From NCBI GenBank assembly GCA_963768415.1, contig CAVYHX010000020.1, positions 1-44,836 of the forward strand: a stretch of 44,836 bases of DNA. The letters run 5' to 3'. Positions 27,194 to 35,785 of the stretch are shown here, piece after piece. Within the stretch, counting starts at the first letter, position 1. Every line of letters starts with the position of its first letter. The translations under genes and the position numbers were made by a program. The notes under the pieces were generated by a model, which ran no database searches, was not told the origin of the DNA, and was given only the letters and a program-made list of their open reading frames with translations. The DNA comes from CAVYHX01 sp963768415 (lineage in GTDB: Bacteria > Pseudomonadota > Gammaproteobacteria > UBA9214).

Positions 27194-28066
27194 ATGTCCA
27201 AAAAACATCCCGTTATTGCTGTTACCGGTTCATCCGGCGCAGGCACAACCACAGTCAAGGTGGCTTTTGAACATATCTTCCTGCGCGAGGGTGTCAACCC
27301 GGTGGTCATCGAAGGAGACAGCTATCATCGCTATGACCGGGCCGCCATGAAGGTCGCGATGCAGGAAGCTGAAAAGAACGGCAACTCCAATTTCAGCCAT
27401 TTCGGTCCGGAGGCGAATGTCTTCGACAAGCTGGAAGAAACCTTCCGCAGCTATGGCGAAACCGGCACCTGTGACCGGCGTTACTACCTGCACAGCCAGG
27501 AAGAGGCCGAGCCCTTCGGGCAGCAGCCGGGGGAATTCACCCCCTGGGAAAAGATCGGTCCGGGAACTGACCTGTTGTTTTACGAAGGTTTGCATGGCGG
27601 CATCACGACGGATAGCATCGATGCAGCAAAACATGTCGACTTGCTGATTGGCGTGGTGCCGATCGTCAATCTGGAATGGATCCAGAAAATTCATCGCGAC
27701 TGTGAACAGCGCGGCTACTCAGCCGAGGTTGTCACCGATACAATCCTGCGTCGAATGCATGACTATGTTCACTACATTACTCCCCAATTCTCGCGCACGG
27801 ATATAAACTTCCAGCGCGTACCAACGGTAGACACCTCTAACCCGTTCATCGCGCGGGATATACCCACTCCGGATGAAAGTTATGTGGTCATCCGTTTCCG
27901 CGACCCGAACAAGTTCAATACTGATTTCCCCGACCTGCTCGGCATGCTGAAAGACTCGTTCATGTCCCGGCGCAACACCATTGTTGTGCCCGCCGGCAAG
28001 ATGGGCTTCGCCATGGAAATTATTCTGGCGCCAATTATCCAGCGAATCCTGGAAAACCGTACCTGA
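27194..28066 (+). CDS. prkB: phosphoribulokinase
   Basis: Calvin-cycle enzyme that phosphorylates ribulose-5-phosphate to ribulose-1,5-bisphosphate. It is the proteobacterial type of 290 residues. The P-loop is VTGSSGAGTTTVKVAF, VIEGDSYHRYDR holds the substrate-binding and catalytic Asp/Arg region, and LLFYEGLHGGI is the Walker-B-like stretch. GAGGAG lies seven bases before the ATG. It is not next to RuBisCO or other cbb genes, which is common for prkB in chemolithoautotrophs. A hairpin follows at 28131-28157. It shows that the host fixes CO2. Confidence 0.97.
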   Translation: MSKKHPVIAVTGSSGAGTTTVKVAFEHIFLREGVNPVVIEGDSYHRYDRAAMKVAMQEAEKNGNSNFSHFGPEANVFDKLEETFRSYGETGTCDRRYYLHSQEEAEPFGQQPGEFTPWEKIGPGTDLLFYEGLHGGITTDSIDAAKHVDLLIGVVPIVNLEWIQKIHRDCEQRGYSAEVVTDTILRRMHDYVHYITPQFSRTDINFQRVPTVDTSNPFIARDIPTPDESYVVIRFRDPNKFNTDFPDLLGMLKDSFMSRRNTIVVPAGKMGFAMEIILAPIIQRILENRT

Positions 28067-28130
28067 GCATCTCTAATCTGCTGTCCTGGTTAAAAAATTA
28101 ACCCGGATACCCATCCTGATATTTCCCTGC

Positions 28131-28157
28131 ACTACTGCCGGCCGGTCCGGCAGTAGT
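28131..28157. terminator. strong hairpin downstream of prkB
   Basis: ACTACTGCCGG (28131-28141) and CCGGCAGTAGT (28147-28157) pair perfectly around five bases. There is no T-run directly after it on either strand, so it may be a weak terminator or an mRNA 3'-end stabiliser. Confidence 0.5.
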
Positions 28158-28252
28158 TGCCTGATCCCGCCAGACCCAACGGTTGCACACCGGCTTGCAG
28201 CCTGTAATTCCTGTCCTATACTTCACAAGATTGCGTGGGTAATTAACAATAA

Positions 28253-28474
28253 TTGCTTGGGGGACACAGGCATGATATCACCACGACCGACCCGATTACC
28301 GGTGAAGAACTTAAACACCTGGAATTCAAACCCTTCGTAGTCGAAGGTACGGGTGAGCTCGCAAGCAAGGTTTATTTCGAATCCGAAGAAAACCGGCGTA
28401 CCTATCTGCAGGCCAGGCGCAAGCCGCGACGCCACAACGAGGGGGCATCGTTACAGCACCGATCAGTTTCATGA
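28253..28474 (+). CDS. small protein of unknown function
   Basis: Short acidic-to-basic protein with HDITTTDPITGEELKHLEF and FVVEGTGELASKVYFESEEN, which read like a real, soluble protein. The frame opens at TTG (28253). An ATG at 28272, with GGGGGA about eight bases upstream, is one frame out and would join the coding frame if one base were missing after it; a consensus deletion is plausible. I do not recognise the family. It lies directly downstream of prkB and may be co-expressed if the hairpin reads through. Confidence 0.45.
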   Translation: MLGGHRHDITTTDPITGEELKHLEFKPFVVEGTGELASKVYFESEENRRTYLQARRKPRRHNEGASLQHRSVS

Positions 28475-28501
28475 TCCTGATCACCCCGTGCCTGTCTCAC
28501 C

Positions 28502-28756
28502 ATGACCACCATAGAAAACTACCTGAAATCGTGTCACGAACTCACGCGCTTTTGTTCGCAAAATGGCTGGATCGACACCGAGTCGCTGCGCTACAACGTC
28601 ATCTGGGAAACAGTTAACGAGGTCTGTATCGATGTTGTATTCGATGAACTGCTAATGGAAGGCGGTGGTGAGCTCGCAGTAAAGATGAGCTGCCGGGGCC
28701 AGATGAGACTGCTGCTTGACTACCGTGGAAGCATAATCCAGGCTGAAATTCTCTAG
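28502..28756 (+). CDS. small protein of unknown function
   Basis: An 84-residue product (MTTIENYLKSCHELTRFCSQ at the N-terminus) with a mixed alpha/beta pattern and no signal peptide or membrane segment. It contains three Cys residues after the N-terminal pair region. Composition is consistent with a real protein. The ribosome site is weak. It follows the preceding small gene by 27 bases in the same direction, so both may belong to a prkB transcript. Family not recognised. Confidence 0.5.
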   Translation: MTTIENYLKSCHELTRFCSQNGWIDTESLRYNVIWETVNEVCIDVVFDELLMEGGGELAVKMSCRGQMRLLLDYRGSIIQAEIL

Positions 28757-28887
28757 CCCGAATACCTGGCCGGAACCACAAGCGGTCAGCCCCTGATCTC
28801 ACCCCGCTTCCGGTATGCGAATTCCCTGTGCCGGGTCAGCATTCAGCCCGAAGGTGTGTAACTGCCGGTTTGCCTGTGACAGGCCCG

Positions 28888-29400
28888 CTAGAAATAAATA
28901 TATCCCTGTCGTACCAGGCGCTCGACTTCATCCGGCCCGAAAGTGAACCTGATCGATAAAGGGCGGGACGTCATCGCGCTCTATCCCTTGCATGCCCAGC
29001 ATGGTCTGGCAGATCTTGACGTCAACCACGTCAAATGCGTCCAGGCGCGCGGCCTGATCAACTATATCCTTGTACTTGTCGTAATTCCTGATGGAAAAAA
29101 ATTCCACTTCCGGGCCATGCAGAACGAGCACCACACTCGCCGCATCATCCTGCGATTGCGGCCGCAGCGCCAGCTGCTCGGCACGATCCAGAACGACGCG
29201 GAGCTCATCCAGCGTATGAACGCTGATATCCAGCACTGCCTTTTGCGGCGCAATGGCCTCCGGCGCTGACTGCCGCGCTTCCGGCTTGTCTGCCGGTGAC
29301 GCATCCTTCAACTGCTGATCCGGAGCAGTCTGTGTGACGATAATAGATAAACGCCTGACAACAGGGTAACCAGCACGATCAGCAAGACTCCCTGCTTCAT
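28888..29400 (-). CDS. DsrE-family protein with N-terminal signal anchor, two frameshifts
   Basis: Second DsrE/YchN-like protein of the window. The core is open at 28928-29311 and reads LDISVHTLDELRVVLDRAEQ, VVLVLHGPEVEFFSIRNYDK and VDVKICQTMLGMQGI, with a Cys at a DsrE-like position. Removing one T from TTT near 28940 restores a family-like ending, FGPDEVERLVRQGYIYF and stop at 28888. At the other end, an ATG at 29400 starts a hydrophobic segment (MKQGVLLIVLVTLLSGVYLL) that joins the core through TQTAPDQQLKDASPADK after a shift near 29350. Restored length is about 170 residues, anchored or exported. Family DsrE proteins handle sulfur or act in redox; the exact role here is unknown. Confidence 0.68.
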
Positions 29401-29594
29401 ATCCACCCCCTCGTCACAATCCGGGAACGACATCGACGGAATACCGTTAAATTGACTTGCCATGCGCCCATTCTAGCCGGTCAACCCCACTGGCGTAAGC
29501 GTCCAAACGGGCCATTTCGGGTACAATGCGCATCCACTATCCGCAAGTATGGGCCATGCGATTGACCATCGCCCGCTCACCAGGGCACACGACC

Positions 29595-30616
29595 ATGAGT
29601 ACAGACATGCATAACACTACCCGTAACCGCCCGGTCGCAATCTGGCTGCTGGTCTGTTGTGCCATGGTCTTTGCCATGGTCGTACTCGGCGGGGTTACCC
29701 GCCTGACGGGTTCCGGGCTGTCGATGGTTGAGTGGGACCCGATTTTCGGCATCGTCCCACCGCTTACCGAGGATGCCTGGCTGCGGGTCTTCGAGCTTTA
29801 CAAGCAATCACCCGAGTACCTGAAAATCAACACCGGCATGGACCTGCACGCATTCAAGTATATTTACTCGTTCGAATTCGCACACCGGCTGCTGGGCAGG
29901 GCCATTGGTCTGGTATTCCTTGTCCCGGCACTGATATTTCTTGTGCGTGGCCGGCTCGGCTGGCGACTGGTTCCGAAGCTGGTCGTCATGTTCATACTCG
30001 GCGGACTGCAGGGGGTGCTGGGCTGGTACATGGTCAAGAGTGGACTGGTGGAGAACCCCCATGTAAGCCAGTACCGGCTTACCGCCCACCTGGCGCTGGC
30101 AGTCATTATCTATGCCTACATGCTCTGGGTTGCACTGGGTCTGTGGTATGCGGATGGCAGGCATGGCGGGAGATGCTGTCACGTCACCGGGATTGCGCTA
30201 TCAGCAGCGCGCTGCTGTGCTGCCTCATTTTCATCACCATTCTATCCGGCGGATTTGTCGCCGGACTGAAAGCCGGCTTGGTTTACAACACCTTTCCATT
30301 GATGAATGGCCGCTGGATCCCGGAGACTGTCTTCATGCAGTCCCCGTTATGGCGCAACTTGTTTGAAAATGCAGCGACTGTACAATTCGATCATCGCTTA
30401 CTGGCCTTACTGACATTTTCCAGTGTGATTATCCTGTGGTTGGCAGGACTGCGCCAGGCAATGCCGGCGCAGCTGCGCATCGGTCTGCACCTGCTGATGG
30501 CGACAGCATTACTGCAGGTCACGCTCGGCATTTCCACCCTGTTGTTGCGCGTCCCCGTCCCGCTGGCAGCCACCCATCAGGCCGGCGCCCTGTTGTTGTT
30601 TACGGTTGCACTTTAA
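29595..30616 (+). CDS. ctaA: haem A synthase (COX15/CtaA family), one frameshift
   Basis: Inner-membrane enzyme that oxidises haem O to haem A for aa3-type cytochrome oxidases. It has about eight hydrophobic segments. Conserved His residues lie in FEFAHRLLGR, HVSQYRLTAHLALA, FDHRLLALL and ATHQAGALLLF, and the N-terminal signature is GGVTRLTGSGLSMVEWDP. The frame breaks near 30150-30185, between the loop after helix 5 (LWYADGRHGG) and CLIFITILSGGFVAGLKAG; one base is missing. Restored length is about 340 residues, as expected. The end at TAA directly after FTVAL is a little short for the family. I chose the ATG at 29595. No ctaB or oxidase subunit gene is adjacent. Confidence 0.88.
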
Positions 30617-30703
30617 TGATGTCACCGTATGTCCAGCATCACGCAATCGGGCTGATTGGTGCAGACGGTATTTCCCGAATTTGAAGTTACCCGGATCCAG
30701 ACA

Positions 30704-30736
30704 CGAAAAAACCGGCAGACCCCGCGGTCTGCCGGC
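30704..30736 (-). terminator. rho-independent terminator after the cytochrome c gene
   Basis: On the minus strand CCGGCAGAC pairs with GTCTGCCGG around CGCGGG, followed by six T residues. It lies 22 bases past the cytochrome c stop codon and may also slow plus-strand transcription from ctaA. Confidence 0.88.
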
Positions 30737-30757
30737 ATTCATTACATCGGCTGAAGA

Positions 30758-31060
30758 TCAGAGGCTGTTGTAATAAGCCGCAAGATTGTCGATGTCCGCA
30801 TCGCTGAGCGGCTTGGCCATCGGACTCATCATGGGATCGCTGCGGGTCCCGTCACGAAAGGCCTTCATCTGTTTGACCATGTAGCCTGATTGCTGCCCTG
30901 CCAGGTTTGGCCATAACGGATTGTTACTGATGCCTGCCATTCCATGGCAACCTGCGCAGGTAGCGGCTTTTGCCTTGCCTGCGTCCACATCACCCGCCAG
31001 CACGGCACTGCTCATACCCAGAAATGCAAAAACCATGACAACACTTGCGATTTTTTTCAT
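30758..31060 (-). CDS. periplasmic class I c-type cytochrome (c553-like)
   Basis: Small soluble electron carrier. Residues 1-22 form a signal peptide (VVMVFAFLGMSSAVLAG region). The single haem motif is CAGCH (ATCAGCHGMAG), and PMAKPLSDADIDNLAAYYNS, with MSPMAKPL, carries a candidate axial Met and the C-terminal helix. The length of 100 residues is typical. It probably shuttles electrons to a terminal oxidase. It is downstream of, and in the same direction as, the cytochrome c5-like gene. Confidence 0.95.
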   Translation of the reverse strand: MKKIASVVMVFAFLGMSSAVLAGDVDAGKAKAATCAGCHGMAGISNNPLWPNLAGQQSGYMVKQMKAFRDGTRSDPMMSPMAKPLSDADIDNLAAYYNSL

Positions 31061-31120
31061 CGTGATTCTCCAGCTGGACCCGGTAATACCAGGCAGCTCC
31101 TGTGTACAGTCGTGCAGCCC

Positions 31121-31435
31121 TTACTTGCTTTGCTCGACCATGTAGTCAACGGCAGCCTGCAGGTCCGCATCGGAGCAATCCATACAAGTCCCTTTCGGCG
31201 GCATCGCCCGCAGACCCTTAGTGACATTCGTCATCAGGGTGTCCATTCCCTGGGCGATGCGCGGTTCCCAGGCAGCCTTGTCGCCAGCTTGGGCGCACCG
31301 GCAACTCCGTTGGCATGACACACCTTGCACTTGCCGTTATAGATTTCCTCGCCGGATGCGCGCATCGGCCGCCAGGGCAGACCCGCTGGCACCCAGCATG
31401 GCTGAAATCATCAAAACTTGCGCGATCTTTCTCAT
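31121..31435 (-). CDS. cytochrome c5-like protein, two frameshifts
   Basis: Periplasmic monohaem cytochrome c. The start at 31435 opens a signal peptide (MRKIAQVLMISAMLGASGSA). The middle, in a second frame, reads GEEIYNGKCKVCHANGVAGA with the haem motif CKVCH. The last part, in a third frame, reads GDKAAWEPRIAQGMDTLMTN and MPPKGTCMDCSDADLQAAVD, with the paired Cys residues characteristic of c5. The first break needs one base removed near 31350; the second needs one G added near 31285 (GG for GGG). Restored length is about 105 residues. An FNR/Anr-like site lies about 94 bases upstream. Confidence 0.85.
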
Positions 31436-31528
31436 GTAGGTACTCCACGTTGTTGATAACTGTTGAAAACCAGGGTTGCCTGCACACCCGCTGGAGCAGC
31501 TATTTGCTCCTTTCCGCACCAGGCGACC

Positions 31529-31542
31529 CTGATATAAATCAA
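31529..31542. promoter_or_regulatory. FNR/Anr-like site upstream of the cytochrome c5-like gene
   Basis: On the minus strand TTGATTTATATCAG matches the TTGAT-N4-ATCAA consensus of oxygen-sensing CRP/FNR-family regulators at nine of ten positions. It lies about 94 bases from the gene start, within the range for an activator site. Confidence 0.5.
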
Positions 31543-31801
31543 TTACAGGCTGGTTCTGCAGTATATTATATTTTATTAATATGCCCGGCGTAAGGGGAAA
31601 TTATCTATTTTTTACAATCGTTTACGAATTGCTGGGACGCGAGTACCACCGCTTTCCCGGCTAAAACCATCAGGTAATCAATACCATTGCGGCGATACCG
31701 GGCGGCCCGGCCGGGCAGATCGACGGCGACAATGCCGTGTCGCAAGCGGGAAACTCATTGCAGGGGCTGGCTGCTGAGAAATGCACACCGGCACGGCGCG
31801 A
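31543..31801. other. intergenic region, possible eroded small gene
   Basis: The left part is AT-rich (31560-31585). On the minus strand about 31604-31740 reads GIVAVDLPGRAARYRRNGID and VLASQQFVNDCKK then stop, which looks protein-like. It lacks a start codon in frame; an ATG (MSFPLAT) sits one frame out near 31758. It could be a small gene with a frame error or a gene fragment. Nothing else is seen. Confidence 0.25.
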
Positions 31802-32185
31802 CTAGGCACCAAGCAAGCGTTGCCACCAGCGGCGGCGATTACCCGGTAGCGGCGACGGCGATTCGAGATCGACCGGTTGCAACCGGGACAGTATCCAGCC
31901 AGGCAACGGCGGATTGTCACTGAAACCGCAGGAGACGCCGAGGTTGTGGGGATCGAATATTTTTACAAAACGGGGCGATTCAAATGAATCCGCGTAGACG
32001 ATTCCGCAGTAGTCCTCGTCATGGTCCTTGCGCAGTAATTGATCGATTTCGGAAATAAAAGTTCTCAGTAACTCGCCACTGGCGGGCTGCTCCGGCGGCG
32101 GCTCGCCGATCGCGTAGATATACCAGCCACTGTCAGCGTCATCCCGCAGGACCTGCCAGAGGATATCCAGCTGATGCCAGCGCAT
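31802..32185 (-). CDS. conserved-looking protein of unknown function
   Basis: Soluble 127-residue protein without signal peptide or membrane helix. It is rich in aromatic and acidic residues, with LRDDADSGWYIYAIGE, DEDYCGIVYADSFESPRFVK and FDPHNLGVSCGFSDNPPLPG, and a basic Trp/Arg-rich tail (NRRRWWQRLLGA). The pattern of intact motifs suggests a real family, but I do not recognise a named one. It is flanked by a cytochrome gene on the same strand and the divergent methyltransferase gene. Function cannot be assigned. Confidence 0.7.
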   Translation of the reverse strand: MRWHQLDILWQVLRDDADSGWYIYAIGEPPPEQPASGELLRTFISEIDQLLRKDHDEDYCGIVYADSFESPRFVKIFDPHNLGVSCGFSDNPPLPGWILSRLQPVDLESPSPLPGNRRRWWQRLLGA

Positions 32186-32404
32186 GGCATTCTCGAAGCG
32201 GCCGCGAAATGCTTCCGTGAAACGGATCTGTCACCTGGTCATCCATAGCTGCTCCGACAACAATTACCGGCCGAATTATCCTGATTATACAAGGGATAGA
32301 GGATGTTTTTTCGTCTGTATTAACCCCGAAAAGCAGTTATTATCAGCCGTGGCGGCGTGCGGTCACAGTCCTGTAATTCGAAAAAGCACCCGAATGACTA
32401 CATC

Positions 32405-33061
32405 ATGGATACAGAATTCTGGCATGAACGCTGGCTGGCCGGCCAGATCGGCTTTCACCAGCAGGAGATCAACCCTTACCTGATCCGGTACTGGCCGGCG
32501 CTGGGATTACCCGAAGGTACGCGGATCCTGGCCCCCCTGTGCGGGAAAAGCCGGGATATGACCTGGCTGCTGGAACAGGGCTGCCATGTTGTTGGCGTGG
32601 AAGTCAGCCGTCTCGCGGTCGAGGCATTTTTCAGCGAAAACAACCTCACCCCGACGCTTCGGCAGGAAGACGGTTACGTGCGCTATACCAGTACCGGCAT
32701 CGAACTTCTGTGCGGTGATTTCTTTACCTTGACCCGGGATCATATCGGCAGGATAGAGGGTGTCTACGATCGCGCCTCGCTGATCGCATTGCCACCGGCG
32801 CTGCGGCCGCGCTATGCCGCCCACCTTGCCGCACTGCTCGACACCGGTATCAACTGTCTGCTGATTACACTGGATTACAACCAGCTCGAAATGGCAGGTC
32901 CCCCGTTTGCCGTGTCAGCGAATGAGGTCGCGCGGCTGTTCGGCCGGCACTTCACTATAGAAAGCTTCTGTTCCCATGATGTACTGGAAACACATCAACG
33001 CTTCCGGGAGGCGGGTCTCAGTCAATTGAGTGAACATACCTATCTGCTGGAGCGGACTTGA
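32405..33061 (+). CDS. tpm: thiopurine S-methyltransferase family protein
   Basis: SAM-dependent methyltransferase of the TPMT family; bacterial members methylate thiopurines and reduced selenium or tellurium compounds. The N-terminal WHERWLAGQIGFHQ is the signature, followed by ILAPLCGKSRDMTWLLEQG (SAM-binding), GVEVSRLAVEAFF and VYDRASLIALPPALRPRYAA. The ATG at 32405 gives 218 residues, the family norm. In a sulfur-oxidising host, methylation of a sulfur or selenium compound is plausible. It stands alone. Confidence 0.95.
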   Translation: MDTEFWHERWLAGQIGFHQQEINPYLIRYWPALGLPEGTRILAPLCGKSRDMTWLLEQGCHVVGVEVSRLAVEAFFSENNLTPTLRQEDGYVRYTSTGIELLCGDFFTLTRDHIGRIEGVYDRASLIALPPALRPRYAAHLAALLDTGINCLLITLDYNQLEMAGPPFAVSANEVARLFGRHFTIESFCSHDVLETHQRFREAGLSQLSEHTYLLERT

Positions 33062-33088
33062 GATGGCCTTTCCCGGACCTGTCGATGG

Positions 33089-33116
33089 CAAAAAAATGGC
33101 GCCATGAAGGCGCCAA
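33089..33116 (-). terminator. rho-independent terminator
   Basis: On the minus strand TGGCGCC and GGCGCCA pair around TTCAT and are followed by seven T residues. It lies about 100 bases after the DUF5666 gene and also just past the tpm stop on the other strand. Confidence 0.75.
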
Positions 33117-33179
33117 AAGGGGAATCCAGTCATTGCCTCACGTATCTACCGCCGTACATTGACTGAAAGTGCCGGTGAA

Positions 33180-33207
33180 AAGAGGCCGCACCAGGACCCG
33201 GCCTCTT
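33180..33207. terminator. bidirectional hairpin between convergent genes
   Basis: AAGAGGCCG (33180-33188) and CGGCCTCTT (33199-33207) pair perfectly around ten bases, eleven bases from the DUF5666 stop. Short T-runs on both sides fit a two-way terminator. Confidence 0.65.
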
Positions 33208-33217
33208 CATTTATTCC

Positions 33218-34690
33218 CTAATCCTCGATCTCGATTTCGCCGAAGGTTATCGTGTCCGGCCCCGGGTTGAAGGTACCCTGCTCAACCTGCACCGGCGTAC
33301 CGCTGCTGATGGCGGCAAAGAACAGGGCAGGCGTCAGGTCAGCCGGTGGCTCAACCCGCTCGTCGCTGATCGAGACAGCCGTGGCAACATTCACCGTGAC
33401 ACCGGCAATCGCAAACGAAACGTTGGGCATGAGCATTTCTGCCGGGCCGCGCAAACGCACATCGCTGAAGTCAGCAGGCGCTATATTCTTGACTTCCGTC
33501 GCTATCACCTGTCCCGCGCTGTCGACAAATCCATTGATCTCGATCTGCCGGGACCCGGTCAGGCCGGCGCTGAAAATGCCGTTCTCGTCCTTGGTCAACG
33601 AATTTGCGCTGACGGGTATGGTGATAATCGTCAGCGTATCAGCGCCGGTATCAACATCCCCGGGTTGCACCGGTGCGATGATTCTGATCCGGGTTTCGCG
33701 AAATTCGATCTCTTCAGCGGTCAGGATTCCGGTGGCGGTATTCAGCGTTCCCTCCGCCTCGAGCTTGGTCCCGAGCACGATATCCTGCGCACCGCCACCC
33801 TCAAAGCGAGTGCCCGCCGTCGTGACAACCCGCTGGCCGTTAACCCTGAAATCGCCCGGGTTGGTGATTGCAGTCACCAACCCTTCAACCTCGGCCTCGA
33901 TGGTGCCGCTGGCACCCGCCGGGATATCAAGTCCAGGATCTTCGCATTCCACATCCGTCACCGTGTCCAGCGGGTCGCCGGAAGTGAATGCCGGTATCGG
34001 TGTCGCTTTTACTTCGACGAAATCACCGTCCTGCAAACCCGTACCGCAATCACGCGGCACGACGCCATTGAGCTCGACTGTTTGACTTCCGATCCTGAAC
34101 GAGGTGTTAGCAATGACGGTATTGACCGGTCCGGTCAGCTTCCAGACGAGCAAGGCGGCCTGCTGCTCGATGCGTGTCGCCTGAATGACATTATCACTGT
34201 TCGCGTAACCGCTGACTTCGACGCTAGCGCCGATTTGCAGGTTAGCAACATTGCCACCGGTAATATTCACCAGGCTGGTATCAGCATTCACCACCACCGT
34301 TTGTCGCAAAACCTGTAGTGGGCTCAGAGACGTGACCGGCCCCTTGACGAGATTGTCGATATTAATAGTGACTGCTGTACCGCTGGTGAAATCATCACTG
34401 ACATCATCGCCGACATCAACCTGGGCGACCATACCTTCGTTATCCGGCTGCTCGAGCTCGCCCTGTGTGATCGGGTCACCATCCCTGAATATTTCAGTTT
34501 CGGTGTCGATATCAAACTCGCGAATGTCATTTATGATGACACTGCCGAAGCCGGTGATGGTGCCGATCCCGGTCCCGCCAATGCCGCCACCGGCCACTGT
34601 TCCAACGCCGCCACCGCCACAAGCGGAAAAGGCAAGGATCGCGACCACCAGGAACATGGCAGGGAATATTTTCTGAACGGGGAAATGCAT
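33218..34690 (-). CDS. DUF5666-domain lipoprotein
   Basis: Secreted lipoprotein of 490 residues built of small beta-barrel repeats. The signal ends in a lipobox (LAFSAC) followed by a Gly-rich linker (GGGGVGTVAGGGIGGTGIGT). Repeated segments of the type VVNGV-x-F, seen as FGSVIINDIREFDIDTETEI, TNPGDFRVNGQRVVTTAGTR and RQIEINGFVDSAGQVIATEV, match the DUF5666 pattern of OB-like repeats. The ATG at 34690 is chosen because it begins the signal peptide; the frame stays open upstream. Only one base separates it from the stop of the DUF6502 gene, so the two are translationally coupled. Function unknown. Confidence 0.88.
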   Translation of the reverse strand: MHFPVQKIFPAMFLVVAILAFSACGGGGVGTVAGGGIGGTGIGTITGFGSVIINDIREFDIDTETEIFRDGDPITQGELEQPDNEGMVAQVDVGDDVSDDFTSGTAVTINIDNLVKGPVTSLSPLQVLRQTVVVNADTSLVNITGGNVANLQIGASVEVSGYANSDNVIQATRIEQQAALLVWKLTGPVNTVIANTSFRIGSQTVELNGVVPRDCGTGLQDGDFVEVKATPIPAFTSGDPLDTVTDVECEDPGLDIPAGASGTIEAEVEGLVTAITNPGDFRVNGQRVVTTAGTRFEGGGAQDIVLGTKLEAEGTLNTATGILTAEEIEFRETRIRIIAPVQPGDVDTGADTLTIITIPVSANSLTKDENGIFSAGLTGSRQIEINGFVDSAGQVIATEVKNIAPADFSDVRLRGPAEMLMPNVSFAIAGVTVNVATAVSISDERVEPPADLTPALFFAAISSGTPVQVEQGTFNPGPDTITFGEIEIED

Positions 34691-34691
34691 G

Positions 34692-35528
34692 CTACTGCTC
34701 CTCTGATGATTCATCTTCGTAGTAATAAATACCCAGACTGATGGTTCTCCCCCGTGCCTTGCCGCCATCCTCCAGCTCATTACTCGAATATTTTTTGTCC
34801 AGCTGCTCAAGCAAGGCCTGTGCCTTGCTGAATGTCAGTTTCTTCAGTTTTGGCAATGATTCCGGATCGATGTTGTCGTAGGAGACCTTGCGCTGAAACA
34901 GCAGATTTTCAGGTTCCGCAACCAGGTTGTGATCAATGGTCGTGATCAGCTCATAGACATCTGTCCCGAGTATCCGGATCTTGTCGACGGAATCACTGCC
35001 GGGAACGAAGGCATGCCGTACCAGCCTGACCTTGCCTTTTACGATCTTGGTACTGCCGGCCTCCTCGAGCATGGAAAGCATGGCCATGGTAGGGATATCA
35101 CCGCTGTATTCCTTTACCAGCAGGGAAAATGACTTGCGGTCACCTTCTATTTCCAGATCAGCAGGTTTGCCCTGTGCATCCAGGAAGCGTCTGTCATTCA
35201 TCCAGCCGCCGATCACGCGGACCCCGCGGTTGTAACGTGCCTGTGTGGAACCTTCGTCTGCCACCTCCGTTTCCAGCAGCCGCTTGACTTCCTTGCGTGT
35301 CAGACCGGTCAGTGCGGAAACACGGGATACCGTCTGTTTTTTACCTTGAGGTGCAAACTCACTGAACGCCACATCGACATAAACTCGCCTGACCAGGCCC
35401 GCAAGGGTGCCATAGGCAACACCATTACGCAGCAGGATGCGCACCAGCGGATACAGCAAACGCAGGATGGCCGTTGTCAGGGTTTTTTCGAGTTTTCTGC
35501 TCATGACAAATTGGAATATTTTTCCCAA
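34692..35528 (-). CDS. DUF6502-family protein
   Basis: Cytoplasmic protein of 278 residues, or 270 if the second Met (35504) is used. The N-terminal third resembles a winged helix with SRVSALTGLTRKEVKRLLET, which suggests DNA binding. Further landmarks are VRVIGGWMNDRRFLDAQGKP, KIVKGKVRLVRHAFVPG and a very acidic tail (YYYEDESSEEQ). I recognise it as the DUF6502 family, repeatedly found before a DUF5666 lipoprotein gene. It is the first gene of that pair. A regulatory role over the pair is inference. Confidence 0.8.
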   Translation of the reverse strand: MGKIFQFVMSRKLEKTLTTAILRLLYPLVRILLRNGVAYGTLAGLVRRVYVDVAFSEFAPQGKKQTVSRVSALTGLTRKEVKRLLETEVADEGSTQARYNRGVRVIGGWMNDRRFLDAQGKPADLEIEGDRKSFSLLVKEYSGDIPTMAMLSMLEEAGSTKIVKGKVRLVRHAFVPGSDSVDKIRILGTDVYELITTIDHNLVAEPENLLFQRKVSYDNIDPESLPKLKKLTFSKAQALLEQLDKKYSSNELEDGGKARGRTISLGIYYYEDESSEEQ

Positions 35529-35639
35529 ATAACTGTAACATCAAACAGCCGCCATTCAATGGATTATTAAAATATTCTTTTATATACATGCACTTATATT
35601 GCAATCAGGCGGATGCAAGGGGATATAACAGGGACGTCA

Positions 35640-35785
35640 AGCAGTTAATCTAATACAGGGCTGATCACTCGGTGCGAACGCATGACGGGAATACCCCGCT
35701 CATCCTGACGGCTGCCGCGGGCTCTATTCGGATAAAAAACTACAGCTGATTGCCGCCGGCGCTGATCACGCCCGGTGGGCGTCTA
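35640..35785 (+). pseudogene. fragment of an ankyrin-repeat gene
   Basis: From 35660 the plus strand reads ADHSVRTHDGNTPLILTAAA, which fits the ankyrin pattern GAD-x-DG-x-TPL-x-x-AA. After a frame change near 35735 it reads KLQLIAAGADHAR, the next repeat's end. There is no start, and a stop interrupts the first frame. It is the eroded end of an ankyrin protein, left between the DUF6502 promoter region and the DUF302 gene. The antisense end overlaps the DUF302 stop. Confidence 0.5.
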
